From: GCA-2683825 sp965662355
Lineage (GTDB): Bacteria > Planctomycetota > UBA1135 > GCA-002686595
Length of the DNA stretch: 64,000 nucleotides
Direction of reading: 5' to 3'
Assembly (NCBI GenBank): GCA_965662355.1
Contig: CBFIHP010000012.1
Coordinates: forward strand, 118,966-182,965
Below are positions 60,413 through 64,000 of this stretch, one piece after another. How positions within the stretch are numbered: position 1 is the first letter of the stretch; each line of letters opens with the position of its first letter. Under the pieces are notes generated by a model, which did not search any database, was not told where the DNA came from, and saw only the letters and a list, made by a program, of their open reading frames with translations. The position numbers and the translations under genes were made by a program.

Positions 60413-62137
60413 ATGAAAACCCAACACCAAGTCGTCCTGAGCACCCTCGTATGGATCCCGTGCTTGCTGGCGAGCGCTTGCTCGTCTTCGAGCAACACGG
60501 GGCCGACCTCTGCGCTCTTGATCACGCTGGATACGACCCGTAATGACGCGCTTCTTCCGTCGCTGACTCCCCATCTCGAGGCCCTGAGTCAGGATGGCGT
60601 TCGTTTCGATCGCGCCTACACGACGGTGCCTTTGACCTTGCCCTCGCACGCCTCGATGTTGAGTGGGCTCTATCCGCTCAGGCACGGCTTGCGGAACAAC
60701 GGAGCGCAACGGCTCTCCGAGGACGCGGAGACACTTGCCGAGATAGCCCAGGCCTCGGGCTTTCAAACCGCGGCCTTCATCTCGTCCGCCGTTCTCGACG
60801 GAGCCTTCGGACTGAACCAGGGCTTCTCCGTCTACGACTCACCCCGTATCAACGTCCAGCAGGCCTCGACCCACTACCCCGAACGCCTGGGAAGCGAAAT
60901 CGTCCCGCGGGCGATCGAGTGGTTGAAGCAACGTGACCCGAACCGCCCCTACTTCCTGTGGGTCCACATCTGGGATCCCCATGGCCCCTACGAACCGCCC
61001 GAGGAGTTCCGCGACGTTGCCCCGCAGCATCCGTACCTGGGCGAGATCGCCGCCGCGGACAAGGCTGTCGGTACGTTACTCGGCTACTTGAAGGAGCAAG
61101 GGCTCTACGAGGAAACGACCGTGATGGTCGTCGCCGATCATGGCGAGGCCTTCTGGGAGCACGGCGAGTTCAGCCACGGCTCCTACTGCTGGGACACGAC
61201 TCTGCACGTCCCGATGATCCTGCGTCATCCCGCGGATGAACGCAGGGGACAGCGCATCGGGGAAATCGCCAGCGTCACCGACGTTCACCCGACCTTGGCG
61301 GCGGCCATGGGGTTGAACGCGGCTGCGGATATCGATGGCCACAACTTGCTAGCCCCCTTGCCCCCGGATCGCGGAGCCTACTTCGAGTCCTACTACGGCT
61401 ATCTGGCCTACGGCTGGAGCCCGATGGCGGGCTGGGTCGACGGGGCGGGCAAGTACATCCACAGCTCGAAACCGATCTACCTCGAAGCCGGGTCCGATGA
61501 GAAGGAGGCCCGCCCTCTGGAAGCCACGGACGCGAAGTACGAACGCTATCGCCAGGCCATCGGAGACCTCGGAAAGCGCAGTGCCTTGCGTGGCGCGCAG
61601 GCAGAGAGAGGCTCGGACCTCAGCCAGGAGATCGGGGACCTGGGCTACGCCGAGGTCGAGTCGGGGAGCGACCTCCCCCACCCGCTCGAGCCCAGCGAGG
61701 CCCCGAGCCCGCACGAGATGGTCGAGGAGCAGAAACAGACTCTCGAGGCGCAAAAGCAGTTCAACGAAGGGAACTACGCCGAGTGCGAGAAGATCCATGC
61801 CCGGATCCTCGGGCGGAACCCCGAGAACATGCACTCCTGGGGGCGAATGGGGATTTGCCTGATTCGCCAGAGACGGCACCTGGAAGCGATCCCGTCGCTG
61901 GAACGGGTGTTTGCAAGCGACCGTGTCACGGCCTCGGTCTGCGTGAACCTGGGCATCTGCATGCGAGTCGCAGGACGAAATGGTCGGGCCATCCAATGCT
62001 TCGAGAGGGCACTCGGCATCGACGGTAGCCACGCGCAGGCGGTCCGGCACCTGGTGGATCTCTATGGGGCCGAGGGCCAGACCGAGAAGGCAGAGCGAAT
62101 GAAGGTGAAATTCGAGGGGCTGACGGGCCAGGGCTGA
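60413..62137 (+). CDS. Sulfatase-like lipoprotein with C-terminal TPR repeats, Thr at the nucleophile position
   Basis: The ATG at 60413 gives 574 residues with a lipoprotein signal (LVWIPCLLASAC). The sulfatase-superfamily domain starts ALLITLDTTRNDALLPSL; the active-site region reads TLPSHASMLSGLYPLRHG, so Thr replaces the formylglycine Cys. VADHGEAFWEHGEFSHGSYC near 245 gives the late metal motif. Residues from about 455 carry TPR-like repeats (NEGNYAECEKIHARILGRNP, SVCVNLGICMRVAGRNGRAI), so the chain joins hydrolase and protein-binding units. The GTG at 60377 would add 12 residues before a plausible signal, and the ATG is preferred. It is divergent from the DUF481 gene. Such Thr enzymes may be phosphodiesterases rather than sulfatases. 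Confidence 0.86.
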   Translation: MKTQHQVVLSTLVWIPCLLASACSSSSNTGPTSALLITLDTTRNDALLPSLTPHLEALSQDGVRFDRAYTTVPLTLPSHASMLSGLYPLRHGLRNNGAQRLSEDAETLAEIAQASGFQTAAFISSAVLDGAFGLNQGFSVYDSPRINVQQASTHYPERLGSEIVPRAIEWLKQRDPNRPYFLWVHIWDPHGPYEPPEEFRDVAPQHPYLGEIAAADKAVGTLLGYLKEQGLYEETTVMVVADHGEAFWEHGEFSHGSYCWDTTLHVPMILRHPADERRGQRIGEIASVTDVHPTLAAAMGLNAAADIDGHNLLAPLPPDRGAYFESYYGYLAYGWSPMAGWVDGAGKYIHSSKPIYLEAGSDEKEARPLEATDAKYERYRQAIGDLGKRSALRGAQAERGSDLSQEIGDLGYAEVESGSDLPHPLEPSEAPSPHEMVEEQKQTLEAQKQFNEGNYAECEKIHARILGRNPENMHSWGRMGICLIRQRRHLEAIPSLERVFASDRVTASVCVNLGICMRVAGRNGRAIQCFERALGIDGSHAQAVRHLVDLYGAEGQTEKAERMKVKFEGLTGQG

Positions 62138-62156
62138 GGTCGTTTTAGGGCGTCAG

Positions 62157-62202
62157 CGGGGGCCGGAGCAGCGCGGAAATTTTTTCCGTTAGCAGAGGCC
62201 CC
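62157..62202 (+). other. Two-tier stem-loop downstream of the sulfatase-like gene
   Basis: An outer stem GGGGGCC/GGCCCCC encloses an inner perfect hairpin CGGAAA-TTT-TTTCCG. It lies 20 bp after the stop at 62137, where a transcript would end, but no T-run follows, so it is not a standard terminator. The remaining 62203-62383 shows nothing recognisable besides upstream DNA for the next gene. Confidence 0.3.
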
Positions 62203-62383
62203 CAGATCCGGGGGCTTGGCCCCAAGGAAACCCCCCTGGCCGGTCGAAAGACCTCCCTGGCGCCCGCCCGGCGCCAGGCGGTCCTCTCCCCCTATTGACG
62301 GTAGGCGCTCTCCCCGAGCGTTCGCCGCAGTGGACCGCCCACGACCAACTCCCACTGCGCCCCACGTTTCGAGCGAAACAACG

Positions 62384-64000
62384 ATGACAGTCTCCCCGCT
62401 GTTCCCCATCCGCCCCGTGATCACCGCACTCGTAGCGATCTCGTTTCTCATCTTGCCGAACGCGGCACAAAACCCGGGAGAAGTTCTCTCCTACCAGAAG
62501 ATCAGCGAGACCACGGGTGGCTTCTCCGGCCTGCTCGGTCAGGACGACGGCTTCGGTCGCAGCGTCACGCGCATCGGCGATGTGGATGCCGACGGGACGC
62601 TGGACCTGGCCGCGGGTTCGATCTTTCGCATGCCGAACAACGCGATCGCAGGAGCAGTCTGGATTCTCTTAATGAATCCCGATGGAACCGTCCGCACCCA
62701 GGTGCGGCTCAGCCAGATCACGGGCACGACGGCGGGGGACTCGTTCGGCAACGCCATCTCGGCACTCGGCGATTTGAACGGAGATGGGATTCCGGACATC
62801 GCCGTAGGAGCACCCAACGATGACGACGGCGGCATCAACCGCGGTGCGATCTACACAGTCTTCCTGAACCGCGACGGCACGGCACTCTCGAGCAAGAAGT
62901 TCAGCTCGCGCTCGGGCGGATTCACGGGCACGCTCGACAACAACGACAACTTCGGCATCGCGGTCGAGCATCTGGGCGACCTGAACGGCGATGGCAATGA
63001 AGAGATCGTCGTGGGTGCAACGGGCGACGACGATGGTGGAGCCAACCGTGGAGCGCTCTGGATCCTATCGCTCGATTCGAATGCGGCACTCGCCAGCGAA
63101 ATGAAGATCAGCAGTTCGGCCGGCGGCTTCGGTGGCACGCTCGTCGATCAGGACCGTTTCGGTGGAGCCCTGGCCAACATCGGCGATCTCGATGGCGACG
63201 GTCGCCCCGACCTCGGTGTCGGTGTCGGACAATCCGGCGCGAACAACGAGGGCGCTGCCTACGTGCTCTTCCTGCAATCGGACGGCACGGTCATGCGCGA
63301 GAGCATGATCGGCGAGGGCATGGCGGGCTTCACCGCTAGCCTCGCCGCCGAGGATCGCTTTGGATCGGCACTGGCCGGAATCGGCGACCTGGACGGCGAC
63401 GGCAACGAAGACCTCGCCGTGGGTTCGCGCGACAACGACGGTGGCGCGGATCGGGGAGCGATCTGGGTGCTATTTCTCGACAGCACGGGCAACGTGCGCG
63501 GGTTCCAGAAGATCAGCAGCGTCGAGGGCAACTTCCGCGGCAACCTCGACAACGGCGACATGTTCGGGTCGGGCATCGCTTTCCTGGGCGACTTGAACGC
63601 CGATGGTGAAGTCGAGCTCGCGGTTGGAGCGCGCAACGACGACGACGGTGACATGCCCAACCAGGGCGCGATCTACGTCATGACGATCCAGGACGGCCCG
63701 GCCGCTCCTCCCGTCGCGAACTTCAGTGCCGGTCCGCTGACAGGTCAGGCTCCCCTGACGGTCAACTTCACCGACCAGACCGCGGGCAACGCCCACCTCT
63801 TCAGCTGGGACTTCGGGGACGGCAGCAGCTCCACGAGCGAGAATCCGACGCACGTCTACGGCAGCGCGGGTACGTTCACCGTCACCCTGACGTCCACCGG
63901 CCTGGGTGGATCCGACTCGCTAACGAAAATCGATCTCGTCACGGTCGATGCGCCGGTCACGGTCGCGAACTTCGTGGCGGCCCCCACCGACGGCGCGTTG
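62384..64000 (+). CDS. Secreted FG-GAP/PKD repeat protein, 3' end outside the window
   Basis: An ATG at 62384 opens a frame that stays open for 539 codons to the window end. It has a signal peptide (VITALVAISFLILPNAAQ). Residues 39-440 hold six FG-GAP-like repeats of about 65-70 residues, each with a calcium-type G-D-L/V-D/N-x-D-G element (IGDVDADGTLDLAAGS, LGDLNGDGIPDIAVGAP, LGDLNGDGNEEIVVGATG, IGDLDGDGRPDLGVGV, IGDLDGDGNEDLAVGSRD, LGDLNADGEVELAVGARN), likely forming a beta-propeller. A PKD domain follows (about 445-525, FSWDFGDGSSSTSENPTHVY), and a second one begins at the edge. It is probably a cell-surface adhesin or glycan-binding protein. Confidence 0.88.
   Translation, partial: MTVSPLFPIRPVITALVAISFLILPNAAQNPGEVLSYQKISETTGGFSGLLGQDDGFGRSVTRIGDVDADGTLDLAAGSIFRMPNNAIAGAVWILLMNPDGTVRTQVRLSQITGTTAGDSFGNAISALGDLNGDGIPDIAVGAPNDDDGGINRGAIYTVFLNRDGTALSSKKFSSRSGGFTGTLDNNDNFGIAVEHLGDLNGDGNEEIVVGATGDDDGGANRGALWILSLDSNAALASEMKISSSAGGFGGTLVDQDRFGGALANIGDLDGDGRPDLGVGVGQSGANNEGAAYVLFLQSDGTVMRESMIGEGMAGFTASLAAEDRFGSALAGIGDLDGDGNEDLAVGSRDNDGGADRGAIWVLFLDSTGNVRGFQKISSVEGNFRGNLDNGDMFGSGIAFLGDLNADGEVELAVGARNDDDGDMPNQGAIYVMTIQDGPAAPPVANFSAGPLTGQAPLTVNFTDQTAGNAHLFSWDFGDGSSSTSENPTHVYGSAGTFTVTLTSTGLGGSDSLTKIDLVTVDAPVTVANFVAAPTDGAL
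62498..63700 (+). repeat. Six FG-GAP-type coding repeats
   Basis: Within the gene at 62384 six imperfect units of about 200 bp repeat the pattern K/R-x-S, G-G-F-x-G-x-L, D-x-F-G, the calcium loop, a D-D/N-G-G-rich stretch and G-A-I/L-W/Y-x-L. The units are diverged at DNA level but constant in spacing, which suggests old internal duplication. Confidence 0.8.

Noticed and set aside
1..64000. Search for IS elements, prophage, CRISPR arrays, att sites and an origin
   Set aside because: No transposase or integrase motif, no regularly spaced repeats, no DnaA-box cluster and no direct repeat at the tRNA-Asp were seen.

Overview
The window is 64 kb of GC-rich bacterial chromosome that looks planctomycetal. 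The support is a combination of families enriched in that phylum: PSCyt1/DUF1549/DUF1553 and DUF1501 pairs, DUF1800 coupled to DUF1501, several formylglycine-type sulfatases, many lipoproteins and secreted proteins of unknown function, and an ECF sigma factor with a membrane partner. No rRNA, IS element, phage gene or CRISPR array was seen. Species cannot be named from the sequence. Start codons are often GTG or TTG and Shine-Dalgarno sites are weak, so several starts are judgement calls, explained entry by entry.

Layout. 0-10.8 kb: the cut-off start of a probable polysaccharide-export lipoprotein, a GT4 glycosyltransferase, RNase D beside tRNA-Asp(GTC), an ABC ATPase/FtsX-permease pair, a QueC-MazG fusion and a divergent Mrp-type ATPase that lacks the usual CxxC, a membrane protein and a PEBP-family protein. 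10.8-21.4 kb: secreted or surface proteins (an unknown secreted protein, a phosphoesterase, two sulfatase-superfamily lipoproteins, a degenerate peptidase-like protein, a Cys/Lys-rich protein), then an ECF sigma factor overlapping a membrane protein that may be its anti-sigma factor. 21.4-24.9 kb: a tightly overlapping sulfatase, PIG-L deacetylase and HGSNAT-like acetyltransferase operon suited to sulfated amino-sugar glycans. 24.9-36.1 kb: a PilZ protein, a hybrid histidine kinase, paired bacterial-PH membrane proteins, a DUF1800/DUF1501 pair and a secreted coiled-coil protein.

36.3-45.7 kb is a heme operon: hemA, a hemC-hemD fusion, hemB, hemL, a sensor kinase, an OmpR-type regulator, hemE and hemY. 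Most junctions overlap by 1-4 nt. It covers glutamyl-tRNA to uroporphyrinogen III to coproporphyrinogen III, plus the protoporphyrinogen oxidation step; coproporphyrinogen oxidase and ferrochelatase are absent from the window. The two-component pair inside the operon is unusual and suggests co-regulation with tetrapyrrole supply.

45.8-64 kb: PSCyt1/DUF1553 plus DUF1501, a HEAT-like secreted protein, a gene-free stretch ending in a very strong orphan terminator (candidate small RNA), a redoxin/cytochrome c/copper-monooxygenase fusion, a secreted metallo-beta-lactamase-fold protein sharing a C-terminal domain with the protein at 10.8-12 kb, a minus-strand string (DUF481, MscS, ABC ATPase, ABC permease, EEP nuclease/phosphatase), a sulfatase-like/TPR lipoprotein, and a large FG-GAP/PKD secreted protein that runs off the window end.

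The most notable items are the QueC-MazG fusion, the heme operon with an embedded two-component system, the sulfatase/deacetylase/acetyltransferase operon, the sigma/membrane-protein couple and the orphan terminated transcript near 52.5 kb.
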